DNA of 64,000 nucleotides from AP-15 sp963814805. Its GTDB lineage: Bacteria > Pseudomonadota > Alphaproteobacteria > ATCC43930 > CGMCC-115725. The stretch's first letter is position 1. Each line of letters begins with the position of its first letter. A program made the translations under genes and the position numbers. Under the pieces are notes generated by a model. It was not told where the DNA came from and ran no database searches. It was given only the letters and a program-made list of their open reading frames with translations. Location: NCBI GenBank assembly GCA_963814805.1, contig CAWFER010000033.1:496001-560000 (forward strand). The letters run 5' to 3'. Below, piece by piece: positions 1-9,013 of the stretch.

Positions 1-1
1 G

Positions 2-214
2 GGCATGACCGACGCAGAGACGGCGGACACGGCCGACCTGCTGCGGGAGATCAACCGCAGCCGCAGCCTGATCGTGGTCGAGCACGACATGGCCTTTGTG
101 CGCAGCCTGGCAGCGCGAGTCACAGTGTTGCACGAGGGTGCGGTGCTGGCCGAAGGCTCGATCGACCATGTCCAGAACGACCAGCGCGTGATCGAAGTCT
201 ATCTCGGCCGCTGA
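2..214 (+). CDS. urtD: UrtD, urea ABC transporter ATP-binding protein (C-terminal part)
   Basis: Only the last ~70 residues are in the window; the gene runs off the left edge. The segment has the switch (H-loop) histidine in VVVEHDMAF and ends in RVIEVYLGR, an ending I associate with UrtD-type ATPases of the urea branch of the branched-chain amino-acid transporter family. It would be one of two cytoplasmic ATPases powering high-affinity urea uptake with UrtABC. The next gene starts 3 bases after its stop and is the second ATPase, which supports the assignment. A Liv-type amino-acid transporter ATPase (LivG) is the alternative, but the C-terminus fits UrtD better. Confidence 0.8.
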   Translation, partial: GMTDAETADTADLLREINRSRSLIVVEHDMAFVRSLAARVTVLHEGAVLAEGSIDHVQNDQRVIEVYLGR

Positions 215-217
215 CTC

Positions 218-913
218 ATGCTTTCGGTTGAGGCGGTCGATCTCTATTACGGTGCGAGCCAAGCGCTTCGCCGGATCAGTCTCACCGCGAAAAAGGGCGA
301 AGTCACTTGCATCCTCGGCCGTAATGGCGTCGGCAAGACCAGCCTGTTGCGGGCGATCTTCGGGCTTCACCCGATCCGCGCCGGCCATATCGTTTGGGAG
401 GATCGGAAATTAGACGGCTTGCCGCCGTATCAGCGGGCTCGGGCCGGGCTGGCGTTGGTGCCGCAGGGCCGCGAAATCTTTGCCAGGCTGACCGTAGCGG
501 AGAACCTCGCCACCGGCTTCGCCCCGCTGCCGCGCACTCAGCACCACATCCCGGACGAGGTCTTCACCTTGTTTCCGGTGCTGAAGGAGATGCTGGGCCG
601 CCGTGGCGGCGACCTTTCAGGTGGTCAGCAGCAGCAGTTGGCGATCGCCCGCGCGCTGGTCACCCGCCCCCGACTGTTGGTGCTCGACGAGCCGACCGAG
701 GGCGTCCAGCCGTCGATCATCAAGGATATCGAGAGGGTCATTCGTGGTCTCGCCGCCCGTGGCGACATGGCGATCCTCTTGGTCGAGCAGTATTTCGAAT
801 TCGCCCGCGACCTCGCAGCCTCCTACCTCGTCATGCAGCGCGGCGAAGTCGTCGCCTCAGGCCGGCGCGAGAAAATGGATGAGGCGGCGGTCCGCAGTCT
901 CCTGGTTATCTGA
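218..913 (+). CDS. urtE: UrtE, urea ABC transporter ATP-binding protein
   Basis: Complete 231-residue ABC ATPase, normal length for UrtE/LivF. Walker A is GRNGVGKT (residues 34-41), the signature LSGGQQQQ is at 133-140 and Walker B LLVLDEP at 153-159, followed by an H-loop in LVEQYFEF. It pairs with UrtD on the cytoplasmic face of the urea permease and probably closes the urtABCDE operon, since the next gene is on the opposite strand and ends 11 bases downstream. The exact substrate rests on the UrtD-like neighbour; LivF is the alternative. Confidence 0.85.
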   Translation: MLSVEAVDLYYGASQALRRISLTAKKGEVTCILGRNGVGKTSLLRAIFGLHPIRAGHIVWEDRKLDGLPPYQRARAGLALVPQGREIFARLTVAENLATGFAPLPRTQHHIPDEVFTLFPVLKEMLGRRGGDLSGGQQQQLAIARALVTRPRLLVLDEPTEGVQPSIIKDIERVIRGLAARGDMAILLVEQYFEFARDLAASYLVMQRGEVVASGRREKMDEAAVRSLLVI

Positions 914-924
914 GCTGTCGCTGT

Positions 925-1645
925 TCAGCTGGTTTCGACCGTCGGGGTGAAGATATAGCCGCTGCCGCGCACGGTCTTGATCATCGTCGGCTTTTGCGGA
1001 TCGCCTTCAAGCTTGCGGCGAAGCCGTCCGACCTGTACGTCGATCGTGCGATCGAATGGCCCAGCCTCGCGGTTGCGCGCAAGATCCAGCAGCCGGTCGC
1101 GGGTCAATACCTGATTGGCATTGTTGACGAACGCCGCCAGCAGGTCGAATTCTCCGGTGGTCAGGCGAACCTCCCTGCCCGCCGGCGAATGCAGTTCGCG
1201 GCTCGAAAGGTCGAGATTCCAGCCGGCAAACCTTGCCTTCGACCGCTGCGCCGGCGCCCGTTCCGCGGTTCGGCTCGAGACCCGGCGCAATACGCTCTTG
1301 ACCCGCGCCAACAGTTCGCGCAGGTGGAATGGCTTCGGCAGATAGTCGTCGGCGCCCATTTCGAGGCCGATGATGCGGTCGACGGTTTCACCGCGCCCGG
1401 TCAGGATGATGATTCCGACTTCGGATTCCTCGCGCAAGGAGCGGGCGAGGGTCAGCCCGTCCTCGCCCGGCAACATCAGGTCCAAAATGACCAGATCCAC
1501 CCGGGACTGCGCCAGGGCGCGGCGCATCGCGGCCGCCGTCATGCGCGGTCGAAACCCGATAGCCCTCGCCGGACAGATAGTCCTGGATTACGTCGCAGAT
1601 CTCGCGTTGATCGTCGACGACGAGGATATGTCCATTATCGCTCAT
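925..1645 (-). CDS. OmpR-family response regulator (one frameshift)
   Basis: Two-component response regulator of about 239 residues once one frame change is allowed. The N-terminal receiver begins MSDNGHILVVDDQ in one frame, and near 1537 the reading moves to a second frame carrying the phosphoacceptor Asp in VILDLMLPG and the conserved Lys in YLPKPF. The C-terminal winged helix ends TVRGSGYIF, typical of OmpR/PhoB members. Both halves are well conserved and an extra G in the GGCGGCC run explains the break, so an assembly error is likelier than a pseudogene. No sensor kinase gene is next to it. It is divergent from the ECF sigma gene; a TTACA repeat lies between them and could be its binding site. 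Confidence 0.8.
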
Positions 1646-1737
1646 TTGGGTCCGCTTTACCTGCCTGTGCAGCGGGTCGGTTTCTGCGAGCGCTCGAGGT
1701 CGCAGTGAGACGACCCGGAGGAGCACCATACATATGG

Positions 1738-1785
1738 TTACAAATTCTTACATAAAACCAGCCGGGCTGACATTATCGGCTTACA
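1738..1785. promoter_or_regulatory. TTACA repeats between response regulator and sigma gene
   Basis: TTACA occurs at 1738-1742 and 1748-1752, exactly one helical turn (10 bases) apart, and again at 1781-1785. Direct repeats with a 10-11 base period are typical of OmpR/PhoB-type binding sites. The position between the divergent response regulator and the sigma factor gene would allow control of both. This is inferred from spacing alone; no known box is matched. Confidence 0.3.
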
Positions 1786-1854
1786 CCGCGGCGGTAGCTT
1801 CCCGAACATCCGGATGCCATCCGGTTCAGTCGCTTCAGTATCGGGGAGGCTTTC

Positions 1855-2508
1855 GTGGCCGATATTTATCGGGAGATCGAAGCCGAGCTTCCGCGCCTTC
1901 GACGCTATGCGCGCGCGCTAACCCGCGATGCCACCCTCGCCGACGACCTCGTCCAAGACTGCTTGGCCCGGGCAATCGGCAAACTCCATCTCTGGCAAAC
2001 CGGGACGGACTTGCGAGCATGGCTGTTCACAATTTTACATAATCAATATGTGAATGACGTGCGCCGCGCCGTTCGGGAAGGAGCCACCGTCGGCCTGACC
2101 GATGGGGAGCCGTTGCTGACCCGCGCTCCACCGCAGGGACACCGGCTCGAATTGCGCGATCTCGAGCGGGCCATGGCCAAGCTTCCCGAGGAGCAGCGCT
2201 CGGCCATCCTCCTCGTCGGGTTGGAAGGCATGCGCTACGAGGAGGTCGCGATAATCCTCAGCGTGCCGGTCGGAACGATCCGCTCGCGGCTGTCGCGCGG
2301 TCGCGAGGCCTTGCGCAAGCTGCTAGATTTTGGCTCGGACGAAAGCCATCGGATCGGCTATGTGGCCGCCGCGGCCACTGTGGGCGAGTATCGCCCAGGT
2401 GCTGCCGAACGCCCGCACATTGGCGCAATCGGCGTGCATCGGGCGGCCCGCAGGCAGGTTTCGCGCCGAACAAGAGTTGCTCATAAAACCGGGGCGCCCA
2501 CCGGCTAA
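1855..2508 (+). CDS. ECF-type RNA polymerase sigma factor
   Basis: Extracytoplasmic-function sigma factor of the sigma-70 family. Region 2 covers about residues 10-75 (RDATLADDLVQDCLARA, then DLRAWLFTILHNQYVND) and region 4 about 105-160 (LPEEQRSAILLVGLEGM and a helix-turn-helix VPVGTIRSRLSRGREALR). The GTG start is chosen because GGGAGG lies 8 bases upstream. Typical members end soon after the HTH; here about 55 more residues follow without similarity I recognise, so the tail may be read through a frame error. No anti-sigma gene was recognised beside it, unlike many ECF factors. Confidence 0.8.
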   Translation: MADIYREIEAELPRLRRYARALTRDATLADDLVQDCLARAIGKLHLWQTGTDLRAWLFTILHNQYVNDVRRAVREGATVGLTDGEPLLTRAPPQGHRLELRDLERAMAKLPEEQRSAILLVGLEGMRYEEVAIILSVPVGTIRSRLSRGREALRKLLDFGSDESHRIGYVAAAATVGEYRPGAAERPHIGAIGVHRAARRQVSRRTRVAHKTGAPTG

Positions 2509-2664
2509 GGTCGGCTTCGGTGCGCAATGGGGTTTCTCACTGGGTCGGTCGCGTAGGGGCCGACATCGCCCCGTGCTGACACCGTACGACCGGCTGACGA
2601 CCGACGGCTACCGCCGCGCCAATGCTTAGAGAAACGGGTGCCGACTACGCCGGACAACCTGCGG

Positions 2665-2835
2665 CTACTCGAGCCGCTTGCCCTCGATGTCCTTCTTTCG
2701 GCGCTCGCTCTCGCGTAAATCGTTGCTTCGAATCTGGCTGCTGCGGCCGAAGCGGGTCCGGTTCTCCGCCGCGCGCTGCTCGGTCTCTGCGCGCACGCGC
2801 TGCTTGCGATACTTATTGAGGTTCACGATCGCCAC
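2665..2835 (-). CDS. DUF4169 family small basic protein
   Basis: A 56-residue gene. It begins V-A-I-V-N-L-N-K-Y-R-K from a GTG at 2835 and continues with a charged stretch (RAAENRTRFGRSS, then ESERRKKDIEGKRLE). This is the pattern of the alphaproteobacterial DUF4169 family, which is short, highly charged and of unknown function. A G-rich SD-like run (GGGGGG) lies just upstream of the GTG, and an in-frame stop sits a few codons further up, fixing the start region. In other alphaproteobacteria it often lies near fumarase and a ribbon-helix-helix gene; neither is seen here. Confidence 0.8.
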   Translation of the reverse strand: MAIVNLNKYRKQRVRAETEQRAAENRTRFGRSSQIRSNDLRESERRKKDIEGKRLE

Positions 2836-3193
2836 CGCCGCCCCCCATTCTCATCGGTGCCAGCTTTCCTTCTCTCATATGGCCCGTCAAGGCAGCTTTG
2901 GAAGCGCGCGCGTAATAGATTCAGTGTTCCGGTCGAGCCGTCCTCCCGCACCGCAAGGGCGGGGAGCCGGGGGTAAGCCGTTGACCAACGGAAGCTAAGA
3001 ACGAGCCGAGATAGCCGGCTTGCAATGAAGACCTCGATCCGCAAGGATCGCCTTCTCGCTCTGGGGGAGATGCGCGGCGGACATCTGAGCAGGTGCCAAG
3101 GCGAAACACGATTGGGCGAGCGATCCAAATCGATGGGGCTCGCCACGCGGTCGCTCGGCCAGCTGATCCTCGGCAATTTCGGGTTCGCGCTAC
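2836..3193. other. Intergenic region between DUF4169 gene and mreB
   Basis: 358 bases between two divergent genes. Open frames exist on both strands, but none shows recognisable similarity or a good ribosome binding site, and the longest are shadows extending into mreB. It should hold the promoter of the rod-shape operon and that of the DUF4169 gene. I could not pick a convincing -35/-10 pair. Confidence 0.5.
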
Positions 3194-4235
3194 ATGTTTG
3201 GAAGAATGTTGGGCCTGCTGTCCGCCGATATGGCGATAGATCTCGGCACGGCGAACACCCTCGTTTATGTGAAGGGGCGGGGCATCGTCCTCAACGAGCC
3301 GTCGGTGGTCGCGATAGCCAATGTCAAGGGCAAGAAGCATGTTCTCGCCGTCGGCGAGGAGGCGAAGCTGATGCTCGGCCGCACCCCGGGCTACATTCAG
3401 GCGATCCGCCCGTTGCGCGACGGCGTCATTGCCGATTTCGAAGTCACCGAGGAGATGATCAAGCATTTCATCCGCAAGGTGCACCACCGCCGCAGCTTTG
3501 CCACTCCGCAGATCATCGTTTGCGTGCCATCGGGGTCGACCGCAGTCGAGCGGCGCGCAATCCAGGAATCGGCGGAAAGTGCCGGCGCAAGGCGGGTTTT
3601 CCTGATCGAAGAGCCGATGGCGGCGGCGATCGGCGCTGGGCTGCCGGTGACCGAGCCGACCGGGTCGATGGTCGTCGATGTCGGCGGTGGCACGACCGAG
3701 GTCGCGGTGCTCTCGCTGGGCGGCATCGTCTATTGCCGATCGGTTCGCGTCGGCGGCGACAAGATGGACGAAGTCGATCATCGCCTACATCCGACGCAAC
3801 CATAATCTCCTCGTCGGTGAGGGCAGCGCCGAGCGGATCAAAAAGGAAATCGGTTCGGCGTGCATGCCCGAAGACGGCGAGGGGCGGGTCATGGAGATCA
3901 AGGGCCGAGATCTGATGAACGGCGTACCGAAGGAAATCGTGATCAGCGAACGCCAGGTTTCGGAAAGCCTTGCCGAACCGGTCGGCGCGATTGTCGAGGC
4001 TGTCAAGGTGGCGCTCGAGCACACCGCGCCCGAACTCGCCGCCGACATCGTCGACAAGGGCATCGTATTGACCGGCGGCGGCGCGCTGCTGGGCAATCTG
4101 GACTTGGTGTTGCGCCATGCCACGGGGCTTCCAGTGTCGATCGCCGACGATCCGCTGAGCTGCGTGGCGCTCGGCACCGGCCGCACCTTGGAGGAAATGA
4201 AGACATTGAAATCGGTGTTGATCAACACCTGGTGA
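3194..4235 (+). CDS. mreB: MreB, rod-shape actin homologue (one frameshift)
   Basis: Bacterial actin that directs the lateral-wall elongation complex. Beginning MFGRMLGLLSADMAIDLGTA, the first frame carries the phosphate-binding loops (DLGTANTLVYVKGRG; VVDVGGGTTEVAVLSLGG) and stops at 3805. The rest, from IIAYIRRNHNLLVGE to the end KSVLINTW, is in the next frame. An extra base near 3774 between GDKMDE and IIAYIRR accounts for the break, and the joined protein has the usual length of about 347 residues. Every family landmark is present, so a sequencing or assembly insertion is likelier than loss of this normally essential gene. It heads mreB-mreC-mreD-mrdA-rodA. Confidence 0.92.
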
Positions 4236-4364
4236 CCATCGTTATTTGACGGGCGACGAGCAGCGGGGGACGATGAACGCCGAGGGCGCCGCGCGGCCCG
4301 AAGAAGACAGGGGCGCTGAGGGCCGCGCTGGCATTTCTGCGTGCCGACTGCCGGCGAGGGCGTT

Positions 4365-5276
4365 GTGATCAGGATCTCGCCGGCACGTCGTGCGGCCCTG
4401 CAGCGCATCGTCTTTCCGGTTCTGGTCGTCCTCTCGCTGATGATGATCCTTCTCAGCAAAGTCGACCAAAACGTGTTCGCGCCGTTGCGAATTTCGCTGA
4501 CCGATGCCACCGCTCCGGCGCTAGACGCGCTGTCCCGCCCGATCGCAGCTGCCAGCGATCTGATCGACCGCGCCTACTTCCTCATCAATCTTTACAAAGA
4601 GAACGCCCGTCTCAAGGACGAGAACGATCGATTGCTGCACTGGCAGCAGGCCGCGCTGCGCCTCGCCTCCGAGAATGCCGAGCTGCGCAGCCTGTTGAAG
4701 CTGGTTCCGCAGCCGGCGGCCTCCTATGTCACCGCTCGGGTGATCGCCAATTCTGGCGGGGCGTTCGTGCGCAACCTCTTGGTCGATGCCGGCAGTGACA
4801 GCGGCGTCGCCCGGGGTCAAGCCGTGATCGCCGGCGACGGGCTCATCGGCCGCGTCGCCGAGGTCGGCACTCGGGCGGCGCGGATTCTTCTCGTCACCGA
4901 CCTCAACTCACATATCCCGGTTATCGTCGAGCGGTCCCGACAGCGGGCGATCCTATCCGGCGATAATTCCCGGCGCCCTTTGCTCGAGTATCGCGATCCG
5001 GCCGCCGCGGTGAGCATCGGCGACCGGATCGTCACCTCCGGCGAGGGGGGCGTGTTTCCCCCTGGGCTGCCGGTCGGTGTCGTGAGTGCGGTGAACGGCG
5101 GGACGCCCCGGGTAGCGCCTTATGTCGAGTTGTCGCGGGTCGAGTATGTGCGCATCGTCGATTATGGGCTCGCCGGCGGCCTGCCAAACCCCGCCGCAGG
5201 CGCTCCGCACGCCAAGCGACAGGCGCTTCCCGAAAAGGCCGTGGGGGAGAACAGTCTCGGGATGAACCATCATTGA
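4365..5276 (+). CDS. mreC: MreC, rod-shape-determining protein
   Basis: About 303 residues. One N-terminal membrane helix (IVFPVLVVLSLMMILL) is followed by a coiled-coil stretch (around residues 70-110, NLYKENARLKDENDRLL) and the periplasmic beta-barrel part with GQAVIAGDGLIGRV and a late conserved segment RIVTSGEGGVFPPGLPVG. MreC links MreB to PBP2 and RodA across the inner membrane. The GTG at 4365 is preferred because GGCGAGGG lies about 5 bases upstream and it gives the short basic N-terminus usual in the family; a GTG at 4341 in the same frame is possible. Pro/Ala-rich tail with no known role. Confidence 0.9.
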   Translation: MIRISPARRAALQRIVFPVLVVLSLMMILLSKVDQNVFAPLRISLTDATAPALDALSRPIAAASDLIDRAYFLINLYKENARLKDENDRLLHWQQAALRLASENAELRSLLKLVPQPAASYVTARVIANSGGAFVRNLLVDAGSDSGVARGQAVIAGDGLIGRVAEVGTRAARILLVTDLNSHIPVIVERSRQRAILSGDNSRRPLLEYRDPAAAVSIGDRIVTSGEGGVFPPGLPVGVVSAVNGGTPRVAPYVELSRVEYVRIVDYGLAGGLPNPAAGAPHAKRQALPEKAVGENSLGMNHH

Positions 5277-5283
5277 GTGCGAG

Positions 5284-5814
5284 ATGACGTTCAAGATAGT
5301 CGAGACGCCTGCGTTGGCGCAGGTCGACAGTGCGCTCGCCCGCCTGCTTCCGGTGGCGACTACGGCGGCGGCGGCGGCTTTGTCGATCCAGCCGATGCGG
5401 TTTCCCGGATCTGCCGCCTTGGCCCCTGCCTTCTTGCTGATGACGGTGTTTCACTGGGCGATCTATCGGCCGGATCTGCTCTCTCCGCCTTCGATCTTCG
5501 TGATCGGCGTTGCGTATGATCTTATCACCGGTGGGCCGCCCGGGGTGACCGCTCTGCTCCTCCTGCTCGTCCGCGCGGCTGTGCTGCGGTATCGGCGCTG
5601 GTTTTCCGACCGGACTTTCCCCTTTGTCTGGGGTGGATTTACACTGCTTACAGCCGTCGCAATGCTGGGATTGTGGTTGACGCATATTTTGCTCGGTGCG
5701 CAGATTGCCGATTTGAGGGCCGTTGTGTTCCGCACCGTATTGACGATCGCGCTTTTCCCCGTCGCGAGCTTTTTGCTGGGCCGAGCTCAGCGCGCCCTGA
5801 TGGGCGCGGGCTGA
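5284..5814 (+). CDS. mreD: MreD, rod-shape-determining membrane protein
   Basis: 176 residues, almost entirely hydrophobic with about five membrane segments (from LLPVATTAAAAALSIQP to the end). It has the MreD-type hallmark stretch PPSIFVIGVAYDLITGGPPG. It belongs to the MreBCD elongation complex. It starts 7 bases after mreC and precedes mrdA, the classical order, which makes the call secure despite low sequence conservation in this family. Confidence 0.88.
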   Translation: MTFKIVETPALAQVDSALARLLPVATTAAAAALSIQPMRFPGSAALAPAFLLMTVFHWAIYRPDLLSPPSIFVIGVAYDLITGGPPGVTALLLLLVRAAVLRYRRWFSDRTFPFVWGGFTLLTAVAMLGLWLTHILLGAQIADLRAVVFRTVLTIALFPVASFLLGRAQRALMGAG

Positions 5815-5851
5815 CCGTCCGGTTCGGATCCTCGCAGCGCGGATAGCGGCA

Positions 5852-7763
5852 ATGGGGCGGGAAGCGCAACGCCACAAGCGTTTCAGCCGGCGCGCGGCGA
5901 TCCTCGCGGGCGGCCAGGGGTTGCTTGTCGCCTTGCTGTGGGGCCGTCTCTACCAGCTCCAGATCGTCAATTCGAGCCGATATAAGCTGCTGGCTGACGA
6001 GAATCGCATCAGCCTTCGTCTCTTGGCGCCGCCACGCGGGCGAATTCTCGACCGCTTCGGCATCCCGCTCGCCGATAATCGTCAGGATTTCCATCTGGTG
6101 GTCGTCGCTGAACGGGCGGGCGACATTTCGGCGACGCTTGACGCGCTCGCCACCTTGATCGAACTCCGCGATGCGGACCGCGCCCGGGTATTGCGCGAGG
6201 TGCGTCTGAAGCACTCGGTTCATCCCGGTCATGATCCGGGCGAACTTGAGCTGGGACGAAATGGCCCGAATTGAGGTGGCGGTGCCCGATCTGCCTGGTG
6301 TTTCAGTCGAGCAGGGTCTGACCCGGCATTATCCGTTTGGTCGGACTGCGGCGCACGCGGTCGGCTATGTCGCCGCGGTCTCGGAGCACGATCTGAACGG
6401 TGATCCGCTGCTCGAACTGCCGGATTTCCGCATCGGCAAGAGCGGCATCGAGAAGTCTCAAGACCTTGAGCTGCGGGGCACAGCGGGTACGCGGCAGGTC
6501 GAGGTGAACGCCTTTGGCCGGGTGGTGCGAGAACTCGCTCAGGTCGATGCACAGCCAGGACAAGAGGTGGTAATTGCGCTCGATAGCGAGATGCAGGATT
6601 TCGTGACCGATCGCTGCCGCAGCGAGCCAAGCGTGGCGTGCGTGGTTCTTGACGCCGCAACGGGCGAGGTGCTGGCGCTGATGTCGAGCCCGAGCTTTGA
6701 TCCGGCGGTGTTCTCCCGGCGGCTCAGCCCGGCGGCATGGCGGCAACTGGCGGCCGATCCGCGGCACCCGCTGATCGACAAAACCATCGCCGGCGTCTAC
6801 CCGCCCGGATCGACATTCAAGCCGGTTGTTGCGCTGGGCGCGCTGGCGGCCGGCGTGATAACCCCGCAGACTACCTTTTTCTGCCCCGGATATTTGACCC
6901 TCGGCAACGCCACGTTTCACTGCTGGAAGCATGGCGGACATGGCTCGCTGCAGCTGCGCAATGCGATAAAGGAGTCTTGCGATGTCTTTTTTTATCATAC
7001 GGCGCGCCGCCTGGGGATAGATCGATTGGCGGCAATGGCTCGTCGCTTCGGCTACGGTGCCCCACTCGGTCTCGATATCCCCGGCGAGCGGCCGGGACTG
7101 ATCCCGACGCGGGCCTGGAAGCTCGCAACCACCGGAGCCGCCTGGCAAGAAGGCGAGACCTTGATCGCCGGTATCGGGCAAGGATCGGTGCTCGCTACAC
7201 CGCTGCAGATCGCGACCATGGTGGCGCGCCTGACGACCGGCCGAGCCGTCGTGCCGCGCTTGGTCCGCGGGGCCGGGGTGATGCGGGCGGACGGCGATCC
7301 GGCCCCTTCCGACTTTGCTGTGCTCGGCATCGACCCGGCGGCGCTCGGCGTCGTCCTCGACGGGATGAATGCCGTCGTCAACGAGCCCGGCGGCACCGCT
7401 TACGCGGAGCGCATCACCGAACCCGGCTTCGCCATGGGCGGGAAGTCCGGGACCTCGCAGGTCCGGCGGATCAGCCAATACGAACGCGAGCACGGATTGC
7501 GCAGAATCGATGAGATCCCGTGGAAGGATCGCGATCACGCGCTTTTTGTTGGTTTCGCACCCGTCGGTGCGCCGCGCTATGTGTGTGCGACCGTAGTTGA
7601 GCATGGCGGTGGCGGTTCCGCGGTGGCCGGGCCTATCTGCCGCGACGTTTTGCGCAAGCTGCAACAACGCGACCCGGCGCGACGCGTTCCAACCAAGACC
7701 CCAACTGCTTCATCTGCGAGTCTCCGCCCGCCCGCCGATCGCCGCGACGCCATCGACGGCTGA
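5852..7763 (+). CDS. mrdA: Penicillin-binding protein 2, MrdA (one frameshift)
   Basis: Transpeptidase of the elongation complex that cross-links new peptidoglycan. The N-terminal part (5852 to about 6225) has a membrane anchor (AAILAGGQGLLVALLWGRL) and the pedestal motif APPRGRILDRFGIPLADNR. The frame then shifts at a CCC run near 6225, and similarity continues as HPVMIRANLSWDE. The transpeptidase domain shows the SXXK serine motif in PPGSTFKP, the SXN-type motif in ESCDVFFY and KSG in GGKSGTSQV. The joined protein is about 636 residues, normal for PBP2. One extra C explains the break. The second motif is S-C-D, as in other PBP2s. Confidence 0.92.
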
Positions 7764-7824
7764 ACTTTGACCGGCTCATTTTCCGATACTTGGTCGAGCG
7801 AAGGCGAGTTCCGCCGTAAGACTT

Positions 7825-8921
7825 TTGCGCATCAGCTGGGGGCTCCTGATCCTCATCACTATAGTCGCGCTGTCTGGTGTATTAATGTTGTATTCTGCGG
7901 CCAATGGTAATATACAACCCTGGGCTGCCAAGCAAATAATACGCTTCGCAATTGCCCTGATCCCGATGCTGGCCGCAACGCTCCTCGGGATTCACCATTT
8001 ATATCGGTTCGCGTATTGGACTATATTTAGTGATGTTGCTTTTATTGGTTGCGGTAACGTTTCGCGGGTTTGTGGGAATGGGCGCGCAGCGTTGGATCAT
8101 CTGGGATTCATCCAATTGCAGCCTTCGCAACTTATGACCGTCGCGCTGATGCTTGCGCTCTCCCGTTATTTTCATAATCTTGACGATGAACGATCCTAAG
8201 AGCGTCTCCCTCATTTTTCCAGCGCTGATGATCCTTGTTCCGGCCGGTATGGTTCTCAAGCAACCGGATCTTGGTACTGCGATCGATGCTGTTGCTGGGC
8301 GGCGCGTTAATGTTCTTCCTCGCAGGAGTCCGCCTTCGCTTCTTCGTGTTGATGATGGTAGCAACGACGGCGTCGGTGCCGATCGCTTGGCGATTCTTGC
8401 GCGATTACCAGAAGAGCCGGATCTATACTTTTCTCAACCCGGCCAACGACCCGCTCGGCGCCGGCTATCACATCCTTCAATCAAAGATTGCACTGGGTTC
8501 TGGTGGTCTCTTCGGTCAAGGTTTTCTCTTAGGCACTCAAAGCCATCTTAGCTTCTTACCAGAGAAGCAGACCGATTTCATCTTTACCACATTGGCCGAA
8601 GAGTTCGGCTTGATCGGAGCGCTAACCCTGCTCTCTCTCTACTGCGGAATTATCGCATATGGCTTTGCCATCGCGGTACAGAGCCGAAGTCAGTTTGGAC
8701 GACTTCTGAGCTTAGGGATCGTTACAAATATGTTCTTCTACGTATTCATCAATATTGCAATGGTTACGGGACTAATTCCGGTCGTCGGGGTTCCATTGCC
8801 ACTGATTTCCTATGGTGGGACCGCGATGCTGACGGCGATGTTCGGGTTCGGTTTGCTGATGAGCGTTTCGATCGATCGCGATGTGCGCCTGAACAGGGCC
8901 GGAGAGCCTCAGCCCGATTAG
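7825..8921 (+). pseudogene. rodA: RodA (MrdB) glycosyltransferase, several frameshifts
   Basis: SEDS-family peptidoglycan polymerase that partners PBP2. Similarity is spread over three frames: start ISWGLLILITIVALSGVLML; then FRGFVGMGAQRW; then LGFIQLQPSQLMTVALMLAL; then ALMILVPAGMVLKQPDLGTA; then LLLGGALMFFLAGVRLR to the end with VGVPLPLISYGGTAML. At least four frame changes are needed (near 8025, 8090, 8190 and 8284). The stretch is strikingly AT-rich against its neighbours (bases 7861-7920 are 43% GC and 8701-8760 are 35%). Either several assembly errors cluster here or rodA is decaying. The C-terminal half (8285-8921) is one intact frame. The start is uncertain (TTG at 7825). Confidence 0.8.
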
Positions 8922-9013
8922 GCTGGACAATTCGGGCTTATTTTGGTCGCGCCCTCGATCAACGCCACCTAGATTACGCTGGCCGACTGATCGGGCGGAT
9001 GCGGAGGGAGATA

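Noticed and set aside
3513..4118. Minus-strand frames opposite mreB
   Set aside because: Shadows of MreB with no start signals or similarity.
8153..8551. Separate 132-codon gene inside rodA
   Set aside because: Its first part is a piece of RodA (VPAGMVLKQPDLGTA) in a shifted frame, not an independent protein.
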